Positions 16,194 to 25,917 are shown, numbered from the stretch's first letter. The stretch is DNA of 64,000 bases from Dysgonomonas sp. UBA5412 (GCA_002409595.1 DHNQ01000016.1:120246-184245), one strand, 5' to 3'. Notes: generated by a model not told the origin, from the sequence alone. Made by a program: numbers and translations.

Positions 16194-17567
16194 TTATTTC
16201 TCTATATTTGGCTTTTCTAGTCCGTATCCTTTCTTCCGGTCTTCGGTTTTTAACATAAGTGCAACGCAAAAAGCCAAAACACCAAAACAAGTAAATATTG
16301 CCATTGGCAGGGCATAATCATACACCGGAGTTTCTTTTCCGTTTTCCAATACCCGAACTCCTACAATACAATATTTTTCGAGTATAACACCAATTAGGTA
16401 TGGAACGCCCATCAATCCCCAGTTTTGCACCCAGAATATCAGCGCATAAGCTGTACCTAATTTATTTTCAGGAATAATTTTAGGAACGGAAGGCCACATA
16501 GCTGAAGGAACCAACGAAAACCCAATACCCAAAAGTACCATTAATGCTGTTGCAAACCACCAATAATTGAGTATAGGCACTGCAAATAACACATGTACTA
16601 ATATAAGGAGTAAGGCTCCGATTATCATAATAGTAGCCCCTTTTCCTTTTTTATCATATATTCCACCAAACAGAGGTGTCAGAAGAATTGCCCCGAAAGG
16701 AAGAATGGCAGGGATATTTCCGGCAAACTCAGGTTCGATATTATACTTATTGATCATTAAATCAACAGCGTACTTTAAGAAAGGAAATACTGCTGAATAA
16801 AACAATACGCATAGGAAAGCAATCAGCCAGAAACCTTTATTTTTTACAATGAAAAGAATATCTGACACTTTGAATGGCTCTCCCTCTTCTTCGTTTGTTT
16901 CAGTTAGTGATGCGTCTAGTTTTTTATCCATCACACAAAACACAAGGAAAGCAATCAGACCGATACACAGTAATACTAAGCCGAACAAAATAGGAGCGGC
17001 TACACTATGAAAATATTTTGCGAGAGGAAATGCCGCTGCTAAAGCCAGTGTAGTTCCGATACGTGCTACTGAAACTTGTAGCCCCATAGCTAAAGCCATT
17101 TCGTGACCTTTAAACCAGCGTACAATAACTTTAGTAACAGTAATACCCGCAATTTCGACCCCCATACCAAAAATAGCAAATCCGATACTGGCAATCATCA
17201 CCTGACTTCTAACTCCTAGGATTGTGCCTTCGAATGACAATCCGTAGGCTACTGAATAATATTTTAGAGAGCAACCCGCAACCATGAGTATGCATGCACC
17301 CAACCCGGTAAAGCGAACGCCCATTTTATCCAGAATAATACCTCCAAATATGAGCATAAGAAGGAATACATTAAACCAACCGTATGCGCTTGTAAAAAAT
17401 CCATAGTCGGAACTTTGCCACCCAAATTCACTTTCCAGCATTGGTTTTAGCGGAGCCATTACGTCTGTAATGAAATATCCGCAAAACATAGTCAGTGCAA
17501 CTACACCCAAAACTGTAAAACGAGCAGCTTTAGAATCACTGAGTTTTTGTCTTAGTATTTCGGTCAT
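16194..17567 (-). CDS. MFS transporter, MFSD1-like
   Basis: The 457-residue carrier has twelve predicted membrane segments in two halves joined by a charged loop (about residues 205-230, LDASLTETNEEEGEPFKV). The N-terminal segment FCGYFITDVMAPLKPMLE and the motif-A-like GGIILDKMGVR resemble the MFSD1-type branch of MFS. Animal MFSD1 has been reported to carry dipeptides, so a peptide or amino-acid substrate is possible but unproven here. It has its own promoter (17608-17615) and terminator and lies next to the POT peptide transporter on the same strand. Confidence 0.78.
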   Translation of the reverse strand: MTEILRQKLSDSKAARFTVLGVVALTMFCGYFITDVMAPLKPMLESEFGWQSSDYGFFTSAYGWFNVFLLMLIFGGIILDKMGVRFTGLGACILMVAGCSLKYYSVAYGLSFEGTILGVRSQVMIASIGFAIFGMGVEIAGITVTKVIVRWFKGHEMALAMGLQVSVARIGTTLALAAAFPLAKYFHSVAAPILFGLVLLCIGLIAFLVFCVMDKKLDASLTETNEEEGEPFKVSDILFIVKNKGFWLIAFLCVLFYSAVFPFLKYAVDLMINKYNIEPEFAGNIPAILPFGAILLTPLFGGIYDKKGKGATIMIIGALLLILVHVLFAVPILNYWWFATALMVLLGIGFSLVPSAMWPSVPKIIPENKLGTAYALIFWVQNWGLMGVPYLIGVILEKYCIVGVRVLENGKETPVYDYALPMAIFTCFGVLAFCVALMLKTEDRKKGYGLEKPNIEK

Positions 17568-17607
17568 TTTTTATTAAATATAAGTGTTAGTTTTAATTTT
17601 TGATATG

Positions 17608-17615
17608 CAAAAGTA
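17608..17615 (-). promoter_or_regulatory. -7 promoter element of the MFSD1-like gene
   Basis: The minus strand reads TACTTTTG, matching TAnnTTTG, 41 bases before the ATG at 17567. Confidence 0.45.
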
Positions 17616-17730
17616 TGTAAAAGAATTAGAAAAGTATTGTCAGCTAGTCAAAAACATAGAAATTTGATATATTAATTAAGTTTAAATATAAATTCTGACC
17701 TCTTTGGAATACTAATTTTATGATTAGATG

Positions 17731-17738
17731 TATCTTTG
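17731..17738 (+). promoter_or_regulatory. -7 promoter element of coaBC
   Basis: TATCTTTG is an exact consensus match, 18 bases before the coaBC ATG at 17756. It lies downstream of an in-frame ATG at 17720, which is thereby excluded as the start. A TTTG at 17703-17706 is 24 bases upstream, slightly beyond normal spacing. Confidence 0.6.
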
Positions 17739-17755
17739 CATCAAATAGAATAACT

Positions 17756-18955
17756 ATGACATTGAAGGATAAACATATCGTACTAGGTATAACCGGAAGT
17801 ATTGCAGCTTATAAGGCAGCATCATTAGCTCGATTATTGATCAAGGCGGGTGCTGAGGTGCAAATAGTAATCACTCCGTCGGGCAAGGAGTTTATAACTC
17901 CCGTTACGCTGTCTGCTTTGACCGGAAAACCTGTTGTAAGCGAATTCTTTACTGCTAACGATGGCACATGGCACAGTCATGTAGATTTAGGACAATGGGC
18001 CGACTTGATGCTGATAGCTCCGGCAACGGCTTCTACTCTCGGCAAGATGGCAAACGGTGTTGCCGATAATATGCTTATAACAACATACATGTCGATGAAA
18101 GCTCCGGTTATGATTGCTCCGGCAATGGATTTAGATATGTTTGCTCATCCGGCTACTACCCGAAATCTGGAGATACTGCGTTCTTACGGCAATTTGATCA
18201 TCGAACCTGCTGCCGGAGAACTGGCAAGCCATCTGATAGGAAAAGGAAGGATGGAGGAACCTGAAAATATATTGAAAGCGGTAGAAGATTTCTTTTTGAA
18301 GCAGGAATCTCTTTCAAAAAAAAAAGTACTGATAACAGCCGGACCAACTTATGAAAAGATAGACCCTGTTCGTTTTATAGGAAACTATTCATCGGGTAAA
18401 ATGGGATTCGCCCTTGCCGAAGAATGTGCTCAACGAGGAGCAGAAGTTACCCTTGTGGCAGGGCCTGTTGCACTCAAAACAAGTCATCCGAATATAAAAC
18501 GTATAGATGTAGAATCGGCAGAGGAGATGTATAATGCAGCAATAAAAGAATTTCCAAGTTCCGACATGGCTATTCTATGCGCTGCTGTTGCTGATTTTCG
18601 TCCAGCGCAACAATACAACGAAAAGGTAAAAAGAGAGGGTGACCTTCTGAACATATCTTTGGTTCCGAATAAAGATATTGCTGCAACACTAGGTAAGATG
18701 AAGAAAGCCAATCAGCGTCTTATTGGATTTGCTCTTGAAACGAATGATGAGGAAAGCAATGCCTTAAAGAAAATAGTAAAGAAAAACCTCGATTTCATCG
18801 TGCTTAATTCATTAAATGATTCAGGAGCAGGCTTTAAATATGATACAAACAAGATCTCTATTCTGGAACGCTCAGGAGCAAAAAGAGACTTTGAACTTAA
18901 ATCGAAAAAAGACGTTGCGACAGATATAATAGATGCGGCTTCTGAACTAATTTAG
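17756..18955 (+). CDS. coaBC: bifunctional phosphopantothenoylcysteine decarboxylase / phosphopantothenate-cysteine ligase
   Basis: CoaBC makes 4'-phosphopantetheine for coenzyme A in two steps. The N-terminal flavoprotein half shows GITGSIAAYKAA, the WADLMLIAPATASTLGKMANG segment and the PAMDLDM motif; the C-terminal ligase half starts near VLITAGPTYEKIDPVRFIGN and has the KxKK-type nucleotide segment VKKNLDFIVLNSL. The 399-residue product is of normal length. The start at 17756 (MTLKDKHIVLG) is preferred over an ATG at 17720 because the -7 element TATCTTTG lies between them. Followed by the AsmA-like gene 82 bases on. Confidence 0.96.
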   Translation: MTLKDKHIVLGITGSIAAYKAASLARLLIKAGAEVQIVITPSGKEFITPVTLSALTGKPVVSEFFTANDGTWHSHVDLGQWADLMLIAPATASTLGKMANGVADNMLITTYMSMKAPVMIAPAMDLDMFAHPATTRNLEILRSYGNLIIEPAAGELASHLIGKGRMEEPENILKAVEDFFLKQESLSKKKVLITAGPTYEKIDPVRFIGNYSSGKMGFALAEECAQRGAEVTLVAGPVALKTSHPNIKRIDVESAEEMYNAAIKEFPSSDMAILCAAVADFRPAQQYNEKVKREGDLLNISLVPNKDIAATLGKMKKANQRLIGFALETNDEESNALKKIVKKNLDFIVLNSLNDSGAGFKYDTNKISILERSGAKRDFELKSKKDVATDIIDAASELI

Positions 18956-19037
18956 AAGGACACCAGACTGTAAAAAAACAAAACTTTCTTGTATTTGTTA
19001 TAGAAATAATGCAGTTCTAAAAAAACCTTATTGATTG

Positions 19038-22000
19038 ATGGATAAAAAGGAAAAAAAATCCTTCAAAAAAGCTTTCATTATACTTACCATATTGGCTGTA
19101 AGTGGCTTTGGGGTGAATTGGTATCTCACCAATAAGCTGGAAGGCAAACTAAGGAGTAGACTGCAAGAGGAGGTATCGAAAGCAACCGATGGATTCTATC
19201 ATTTTAGTTTTGAAAATCTTTCGATAGGCTTTTTCAATGGCGAACTATCAATCAAAGGCGTTACTCTTACTCCTGATTCTATTGCATTCGAGCAATGGCG
19301 AAGGGGTGATAGCCTACCTAATCTTTACTACAAAGTACAACTTGAGGAAATTCATTTTAAAGGGATAAATTTAACATGGCGTCGAGACTATAAAGATTTG
19401 GATTTTACTCTTTTTGAACTCAGACACCCCAACATACAAATAGTTCAGCCTCAGTTGTATTCATCACGTAGATCTCCGCTAGACCAAAAGGAGAGTTCTC
19501 ATTCGAAAACTATACACGAGATAATATCTCCATATATAGATGTATTGACCGTAAGCCGAATAAATCTCAAAAATGCAACAATCTGCTATACGGTCGAAGA
19601 CTCCATTTCGCCAGTGACCTATACTCTATCTGATGCCGACCTAAATGCGTTTAGATTCAGGTTGGATAAAGATTCACATTCATCAGGAAATTTACTCTAT
19701 TGCGATAATTTCGATTTTGTAGCAGACAAGCCTCAACAACTTCTTCATAGCGATCAATTGATCTTAAATACAAGAAATATAAGACTGAGTACGATAGACC
19801 AGCTTGTCAAAATAGAAGGTGTACGCCTGCATCCTTCGGATAGATTTAAAGAACATATAACCGAGAAACCGGGAGGATATATTGATGCCGTAATAGAATC
19901 AGTATTGATAAAAGGCATTAAATTTAAGCGAGAAGAGGCATTAAATTATCTTGAAGCAGATTCTTTCGACATATCGTCTACCGATATAAAATATCATAAT
20001 GTGAATACGCAAGAGGAGCAAACTGACAATAGAGAGAAAAAATCGGAAACGGTTAAAGCACCTTGGTCTTTGTACAGTGTATTATCTCCCATATTTCAAC
20101 GCATTTCCATCGCCAAAATTGGCATTGATAAAACAAAGTTTGAATATAACATTTCGCAACAAGGGGTAACCGATACATATACTCTGGATCAGTTTGACTT
20201 TAATGCGAATAACTTTCTTGTCGATTCTTTGTCTGAAAAACAGCTAAAATTCTGGTATGTAGATAATTTTAGCATATCAGCTTCTAAAATAAATGGATTG
20301 ATAGCTAGCAACAACTCTAACATCAATGTTGACAAGCTATTATTAAATACAGCAGATAAGCACTTTAGTATATCCAATATACAGATAAAGCCGATATCAA
20401 CTACTAACCCATCGAACAACTATTATATAGGTTTTTTGAAGTCTATCGCAATAGACGGTTTGGAATACGATACCGGAGTGCATGCAGATCATTTAAAAAT
20501 AGAATCGCCCAATTTAGAATATTATCAGGTAGTTGAAGACATTAAAGGCACACAGTCCGGAAAATCTGAAGCGAAATCGCCGGAAGATATATTAAGTATA
20601 TTCAATCCTTATGCGGAATATTTGTCAGTAAATAAGATAAAACTATCGAATGCAAATATTAAGCTTAAAAATGCACTTACAAAAGAATCTTATGAGATAA
20701 AAAAGCTAAATCTATATGCAAATAACTTGTTGATAGATGAAAAGACAAGAAGAACTCAGAAGTATTTATTCACAAGTGATGATATAGGATTATCATTTCA
20801 AGACTTCGACAATCTTTTATACGAGGGAAGTTACCGATTGAAGATAAAACAAGCTAATATATCAACGCTTGCAGGCTCTTTGCACATAGAGGATGTAAAA
20901 CTTATACCTCAAAAGCAAAATTGGAAGAAAAATCCCGATATATATTATGATATAGACCTTCCTCTTATAGACATAAAAGGCTTTGACAACGATAGTTTTT
21001 TCAAGGAAAACAATATAAAGATAAGATCTTTGAATATTCTCAATCCCAAAATAGAAGCAACACGACTGTATAAAGAAAATAAGAATAAATCTAAAGAAAC
21101 ATCTTTTGACAATTCTGTTTTATTCGGCATTGAGAATCTGATTGCAGATTCAGTTAACATAAGCGAAATTGGGGTAAAGTATATAAATAATATAGAGAAA
21201 GACAGTTTGCAAACTCATCTTGATACTCTAAGCCTATATGCTATAAAATGGCACATAAAAGAAGAATTTAATATAGATAAATTTATACTCCGATCGCCTA
21301 AGATAGATTATATAACAAAAGCACAGAAGCCGATACAAGAGGAAGAGAAAGAGTTAAAAAGAAAAGATTCATTTACAGAAATATTTGGGAACAAGATTAT
21401 TTTCGGTCAAATACTCCTTTCCAACGGAGAATTAAATTTTCGGCAAAACAACACTTCGTTAAAAATAGACATAGATAAGACGGATGTAACAAAACTTAAT
21501 TGGATGAAAAAGGACGGTAAATCCGATCTTGCGTTTTCATCTATCAATATAATAAAACCGTTAATTGAGATAAACGAAGATTATAACGGAAAAACACCTC
21601 CGAAAAACAAGAAGGATTCGGGAACATTCAATCTCTATTCAGCAATTGCTCCATATCTGAATAGATTATCTATCGACAAGTTTAATTTAGCTGAGGCACA
21701 CATCAATTATAATCATACAATAAACGGAAAGGAACAGAATCAGCAATCATTGAACACGACCAACCTACAAATAGATGCCTTGTCTGTAAATAGTGATAGT
21801 CGAAAGATTGAGCTTGACGATATAAGATTCGACACCAAAGACTTACATTTTCCGATAATGAACGGGTATTATACTATTGGAATAGGAGATATTAATGTAA
21901 GTAAAAGGAATGCCACAATCAGCCTTTCTAACATTAGAATGACCTCTGCATATCCTAAGATGGACTTTGCATATGTCCATCCCACCCACATGGACTGGTT

Positions 22001-22919
22001 TGATGTAATGGCAGGAAATGTTATTCTATCGGGGGTAGATTACGAAACTTATTTCTCTGACAATGTATTGAATGCCAAACAGCTTATCGTCAAAGATGTT
22101 ATGCTTAAGAATTTTAAGAATAAGAAAATATATACTCCTCCGAAATTACAGCCACTCATCTACACAAAATTATATGATCTACCTCTACAACTTAGAATTG
22201 ACACTTCTTTTGTTTCAAATTTTTCGGTTATATATGAAGAATTAGCAAAGAAAGGAAATATACCGGGAAAAATCTCCTTTATGAATATGAATGCCCGAAT
22301 TGATGGAATAAGCAATATAGCATCTCATCCACAACAATTTATGCACCTTGATGCAGAAGGTAAATTTATGGGAACAGGGTATTTCACTGCAAAATGGGAT
22401 ATGCCGGTCAGTCCGGATTATGATTGCTTCATTCTCAACGGTCATGTCTACAACTTCGATCTACGAGATTTAAATCAGATAATAACTCCATTAGCTAAAG
22501 CTGAAATAAAAGACGGACGGCTCAAAGACTTGACTTTTCGCACAGAGGCTTCAAGTACAGATGCAATCGTAGATATGAAGTTCTTATACAACGATCTGTC
22601 TATTAATATACTAAAAGGCGATGACGAAGAATCCACAAACAAGTTTGTAACAAATATAGCCAATGCGCTGATTCGTTCAAACAATCCGAATAAAGCTAAG
22701 GCTAAACCGAGAACATCAAGCTCGCTTTATATAGACAGAGATCCATATCACTCAACGTTCAACTATTTCTGGCAAATATTACAACCTCCTTTGGTCGAGT
22801 CGGTCGGTGTATCGCAGAAGAAACAAAACTTTATGAAAAAGGCCAGTGGCTTCTTCACTAAAGTAAAAGAATTCTTTACCGGAAAGAAAAAAGAAGAAAA
22901 AGCTGAAGACAATAAGTAA
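19038..22919 (+). CDS. giant AsmA/DUF748-like envelope protein with tandem repeats
   Basis: The 1293-residue protein has one N-terminal membrane anchor (about residues 8-28) followed by a beta-rich periplasmic body. A short motif with the pattern (L/F)xxI-x-PYxxxLxVxKIxLxxAxIxY recurs near residues 160, 345, 516, 694 and 864, with a partial copy near 780: examples are IISPYIDVLTVSRINLKNA, IFNPYAEYLSVNKIKLSNA and AIAPYLNRLSIDKFNLAEA. The spacing of about 170-185 residues shows a repeated module. The C-terminal part (NFDLRDLNQIITPLAKAEIKDGRLKDL) resembles DUF748/AsmA proteins. Such proteins form lipid-carrying bridges across the periplasm; that role here is inference. A lysine-rich tail ends the protein. 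The ATG at 19038 is chosen over an adjacent TTG. Confidence 0.78.
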   Translation: MDKKEKKSFKKAFIILTILAVSGFGVNWYLTNKLEGKLRSRLQEEVSKATDGFYHFSFENLSIGFFNGELSIKGVTLTPDSIAFEQWRRGDSLPNLYYKVQLEEIHFKGINLTWRRDYKDLDFTLFELRHPNIQIVQPQLYSSRRSPLDQKESSHSKTIHEIISPYIDVLTVSRINLKNATICYTVEDSISPVTYTLSDADLNAFRFRLDKDSHSSGNLLYCDNFDFVADKPQQLLHSDQLILNTRNIRLSTIDQLVKIEGVRLHPSDRFKEHITEKPGGYIDAVIESVLIKGIKFKREEALNYLEADSFDISSTDIKYHNVNTQEEQTDNREKKSETVKAPWSLYSVLSPIFQRISIAKIGIDKTKFEYNISQQGVTDTYTLDQFDFNANNFLVDSLSEKQLKFWYVDNFSISASKINGLIASNNSNINVDKLLLNTADKHFSISNIQIKPISTTNPSNNYYIGFLKSIAIDGLEYDTGVHADHLKIESPNLEYYQVVEDIKGTQSGKSEAKSPEDILSIFNPYAEYLSVNKIKLSNANIKLKNALTKESYEIKKLNLYANNLLIDEKTRRTQKYLFTSDDIGLSFQDFDNLLYEGSYRLKIKQANISTLAGSLHIEDVKLIPQKQNWKKNPDIYYDIDLPLIDIKGFDNDSFFKENNIKIRSLNILNPKIEATRLYKENKNKSKETSFDNSVLFGIENLIADSVNISEIGVKYINNIEKDSLQTHLDTLSLYAIKWHIKEEFNIDKFILRSPKIDYITKAQKPIQEEEKELKRKDSFTEIFGNKIIFGQILLSNGELNFRQNNTSLKIDIDKTDVTKLNWMKKDGKSDLAFSSINIIKPLIEINEDYNGKTPPKNKKDSGTFNLYSAIAPYLNRLSIDKFNLAEAHINYNHTINGKEQNQQSLNTTNLQIDALSVNSDSRKIELDDIRFDTKDLHFPIMNGYYTIGIGDINVSKRNATISLSNIRMTSAYPKMDFAYVHPTHMDWFDVMAGNVILSGVDYETYFSDNVLNAKQLIVKDVMLKNFKNKKIYTPPKLQPLIYTKLYDLPLQLRIDTSFVSNFSVIYEELAKKGNIPGKISFMNMNARIDGISNIASHPQQFMHLDAEGKFMGTGYFTAKWDMPVSPDYDCFILNGHVYNFDLRDLNQIITPLAKAEIKDGRLKDLTFRTEASSTDAIVDMKFLYNDLSINILKGDDEESTNKFVTNIANALIRSNNPNKAKAKPRTSSSLYIDRDPYHSTFNYFWQILQPPLVESVGVSQKKQNFMKKASGFFTKVKEFFTGKKKEEKAEDNK

Positions 22920-22920
22920 A

Positions 22921-23841
22921 CTACTTATACAAGCGACCCTGCCATGTATCTCTTTCTTCGAACCTCTTCATTATTTTAGCGGTGAATTCGAAGTTTTTGA
23001 GTCCCCAGTCCGGAGCAATCAGTAACTGCTTAGGCGATTGAGAGATGAAACGTTCGATAATAAAATCAGGATTTAACCTTTCAGCAAAGTCAATACACAA
23101 ATCAATATAATCATCTACTCCAAACAAGTCAAACCATTCCGGATGTTCTCTATACTGCTTTGCCATCACGGTACCTTTTATCAATTGCAATTGATGCAAT
23201 TTGATCGTAGTCAGTGGAAGTTTCGACACTTTCTCGGCATGAGCCAATATCTGATCCCTACTTTCATGTGGAAGCCCCAATATAAGATGCGCTCCGGTAT
23301 AGATACCTTTTTCAGCCGTTCTCATAATAGCCTCTACACTTTCGGTATGCGTATGCCCTCTATTGATAAATTCTAAAGTAGAGTCGACCGTAGACTCCAG
23401 CCCATACTCTACAATGAGGATAGTCTTTTTACTCAATTCGGCAAAATAATCTAATAATTCTTCCGGCATACAGTCGGGGCGTGTACCCACTATCAATCCT
23501 ACTACATTAGGATAAGCTAATGCTTCTTCATACAGAGCAATAAGCTTGTCAATACTATCATACGTATTAGTATAAGATTGGAAATAAGCCAAATATTTCA
23601 TATTAGGATACTTATAAGCAAAGAAAGCGATACCATCTTTTAGCTGATCGCTTACAGAACGCTGCTTACCCCCATAGCCGGGACTAAAGCTTTGGTTGTT
23701 GCAATACGTACATCCTCCGACAGCTTTGGAACCATCGCGATTGGGGCATGTAAAGCCTGCATTTATAGATATTTTCTGTACCTTATATGGAAAATGTTTA
23801 GAAATAAGATCGCCAAACTCTTTATAATACTTATTACTCAT
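22921..23841 (-). CDS. YhcC-type radical SAM protein (TIGR01212)
   Basis: The 306-residue protein has the long radical SAM cluster motif of this family: CPNRDGSKAVGGCTYCNNQ, where Cys binds at spacing C-x9-C-x2-C instead of the usual C-x3-C-x2-C. Further family motifs are GTRPDCMPEELLDYF, VEYGLES and AHLILGLPHES. The reaction is unknown, although the family is widely conserved. The start at 23841 (MSNKYYKEF) is preferred over an ATG at 23883 that adds a non-family stretch. It converges on the AsmA-like gene, one base separating the stops. Confidence 0.88.
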   Translation of the reverse strand: MSNKYYKEFGDLISKHFPYKVQKISINAGFTCPNRDGSKAVGGCTYCNNQSFSPGYGGKQRSVSDQLKDGIAFFAYKYPNMKYLAYFQSYTNTYDSIDKLIALYEEALAYPNVVGLIVGTRPDCMPEELLDYFAELSKKTILIVEYGLESTVDSTLEFINRGHTHTESVEAIMRTAEKGIYTGAHLILGLPHESRDQILAHAEKVSKLPLTTIKLHQLQLIKGTVMAKQYREHPEWFDLFGVDDYIDLCIDFAERLNPDFIIERFISQSPKQLLIAPDWGLKNFEFTAKIMKRFEERDTWQGRLYK

Positions 23842-24055
23842 TATTCTATTACTATTTGGCTGCAAAGTTAATGATAAGAACATTTAATCTATATCAAAGC
23901 AACAGTTAATAATTCATATAGAGACTTCACACCTCTAATACTATTTCTTTTTCCATCAGAAAGAAAAACAAACTCATACTTTCTTAAAACAAATATGAAT
24001 AAGTAGGTGTTTTAAACGTATATATCTGACTTTATAGAGCAAATGACATTCTTTT

Positions 24056-24523
24056 ATGAAAAAAAGTAGCCTTATACCTCTCTTTATATTTTGTTTTTTT
24101 TGTATCGGCTGTACTCCTGAAAAGAAAAATGAATACAAAAAGGCCGAATCTCTCATTGTCAATCTAAAAGATGAAAATCCTCCGGTAATGATCCCCTCCG
24201 GACAAGGTATAATAAGATTAAGGATAGTCGATGGAAAGGGTAAAATAAATATACAGAAGAGAAAAAATCAGTTAATCAATCTGGAATTTGAATCGAAAGG
24301 AAACAAGAACATATCAGCAAAAATATCGACAAAAGACACTTTGGCAAATATTCGATTTACTCAAATAATACTTCCTAACGGATTGCAGGACGGCCCTTTC
24401 AGCAGAGAATTAGTATACAGTACACCTATTGATGGTATATACAGACTATTAATTGGAGAAAATATGATGGCAGGCGATCCTTGGGGAGGAATATTGGAGG
24501 TAGAAGTGCACCTATCAAAATAA
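24056..24523 (+). CDS. small lipoprotein of unknown function
   Basis: The 155-residue product has a signal peptide with lipobox FCIGC (Cys about residue 19), followed by a charged stretch (TPEKKNEYKKAE). The mature part is probably a beta-sandwich: it has regular hydrophobic alternation (GIIRLRIVDGKGKINI, LINLEFESKG) and ends GDPWGGILEVEVHLSK. I do not recognise the family. It is convergent with the CTD protein gene, with which it shares a terminator region. Confidence 0.7.
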   Translation: MKKSSLIPLFIFCFFCIGCTPEKKNEYKKAESLIVNLKDENPPVMIPSGQGIIRLRIVDGKGKINIQKRKNQLINLEFESKGNKNISAKISTKDTLANIRFTQIILPNGLQDGPFSRELVYSTPIDGIYRLLIGENMMAGDPWGGILEVEVHLSK

Positions 24524-24532
24524 TACAAAAAA

Positions 24533-24552
24533 AGAGATTCATCCGAATCTCT
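24533..24552 (-). terminator. intrinsic terminator of the CTD protein gene
   Basis: AGAGATTC pairs with GAATCTCT around a 4-base loop; on the minus strand it is followed by a run of seven T. It lies 28 bases after the stop at 24580. Confidence 0.75.
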
Positions 24553-24579
24553 ATATATCTAATCTAACATCATGTCATC

Positions 24580-24918
24580 TTATCTCACAATTATTTTTTG
24601 AGCAATCTTCCCTACTTTTAAGATATAAATACCTTTAGGCAGATCGAGAGGACAATGCCCCATAATCGTTTTCAGATTTACACTTGTCACTTTAACTCCT
24701 AAAATACTATATACTTCGAGATATCCTGAAGCTGATACATTTTCTAACACGATCTCAATAGAATTATTTATTATCACAGTCAGATCTAATCCTCTTTCCT
24801 GAGTCTGCTGAAAATCAGAGACAAAAAAATCCCCGGACATCTCCTTCTCTTCGGCATTCATCGAAAGAGAAGTCCCTATCAGAAGTAAAAATATTAGAAA
24901 TTTCTTGTGTGTAATCAT
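24580..24918 (-). CDS. stand-alone T9SS type A sorting-domain-like protein
   Basis: The 112-residue protein has a signal peptide (ending SLSMNAEE), about 30 residues of spacer, then a domain with the hallmarks of the type A C-terminal sorting signal of the type IX secretion system: GYLEVYSILGVKVTSV, a middle turn, LPKGIYILKVGKIAQKIIVR at the extreme C-terminus. These domains normally sit at the end of large secreted enzymes and are cleaved during export. Here almost the whole mature protein is the sorting domain. It could be a real mini-cargo or a remnant of a larger gene. It has a terminator of its own. Confidence 0.75.
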   Translation of the reverse strand: MITHKKFLIFLLLIGTSLSMNAEEKEMSGDFFVSDFQQTQERGLDLTVIINNSIEIVLENVSASGYLEVYSILGVKVTSVNLKTIMGHCPLDLPKGIYILKVGKIAQKIIVR

Positions 24919-24997
24919 CTTACTATATACCTAATATTCACAAATATAAATATTAAACATTAGAATTTGATAAAAAAAAGAAAAAAACCGCAGTCTT

Positions 24998-25912
24998 TTA
25001 CAATTTTTCACGAAGACCTTCGTTAGCAAGTATTGTATTAGGAAATATTTTAATTGCCTCATCCAACAAAATCTTATTATCGGTATATCTTGCCGAAAAA
25101 TGTCCCAACATCAATTTCTTTACATTTGCCAATTTTGCTATTTCAGCTGCCTGAGCAGCGGTAGAATGTCCTGTTTGCTTAGCCCTTAAAGCCTCCGACG
25201 TTGCAAAGGTAGCCTCGTGATACAACAGATCGACACCTTCTATTATTGGAATTATCTTTTCATTATAAGCAGTATCCGAACAATATGCGTAAGACCGAGC
25301 CGGTTCGGCAGGAGTCGTCAATCTTTCATTTGCGACTACAACACCATCCTCTGTCACAAAATCTGCTCCTTGTTTTATAGCAGTTAATTCTTTGAGCGGT
25401 ATATTATAGAATTTTACCATATCTACCAATAAGTGAGCATCTTTCTGTTTCTCTTGAAATAAGAATCCGGCACATGGCACTCTGTGCGAAAGAGGTATCG
25501 TCTTCACCGTCAGTGAGCGATCTTCATAGATAATCTCACTTTTTTTAGGATCAAAAGTTTCTATTTTCACTCGAAAAGGATTGTCTTTACAGAAAAAATC
25601 TATTTGTGGACGTAACACTTCTTCAAGTCCCGGCACAGAATGAATAGTCAGATTGCCGGTACGTCCCAACAAAGCCAATGTGGAGATCAAACCAATCAAA
25701 CCGAAACAGTGGTCACCATGAAGATGGGATATGAAAATCTGATTTAATCGCCCGAATCTAAGTCTGCTTCTTCTAAATTGCAATTGAGTACCCTCGCCAC
25801 AATCTATCATAAAAAGCTTTTCTCTGATATTGAGTACCTGCGAAGATGGATTATGCAATGTGGTAGGAATAGCAGACCCGCACCCGAGTATATCGAGTTC
25901 AAATTTTTCCAT
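24998..25912 (-). CDS. rnz: ribonuclease Z
   Basis: RNase Z cuts the 3' trailer from tRNA precursors. The 304-residue metallo-beta-lactamase-fold protein shows the zinc motif HLHGDHCFGL (about residues 63-72), LSHRVPCAGF, the SYAYCSDTAYNEKI segment, HEATF and the GHSTAAQAAEIA motif with GHFSARY near the C-terminus. It begins 5 bases after the queE stop, so is the last gene of a ptpA-queD-queE-rnz transcript. Grouping with queuosine genes keeps two tRNA functions together. Confidence 0.95.
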   Translation of the reverse strand: MEKFELDILGCGSAIPTTLHNPSSQVLNIREKLFMIDCGEGTQLQFRRSRLRFGRLNQIFISHLHGDHCFGLIGLISTLALLGRTGNLTIHSVPGLEEVLRPQIDFFCKDNPFRVKIETFDPKKSEIIYEDRSLTVKTIPLSHRVPCAGFLFQEKQKDAHLLVDMVKFYNIPLKELTAIKQGADFVTEDGVVVANERLTTPAEPARSYAYCSDTAYNEKIIPIIEGVDLLYHEATFATSEALRAKQTGHSTAAQAAEIAKLANVKKLMLGHFSARYTDNKILLDEAIKIFPNTILANEGLREKL

Positions 25913-25917
25913 ATCTC

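Noticed and set aside
17720..17755. ATG at 17720 as start of coaBC
   Set aside because: A consensus -7 element (17731-17738) lies downstream of it, so this ATG is not in the transcript.
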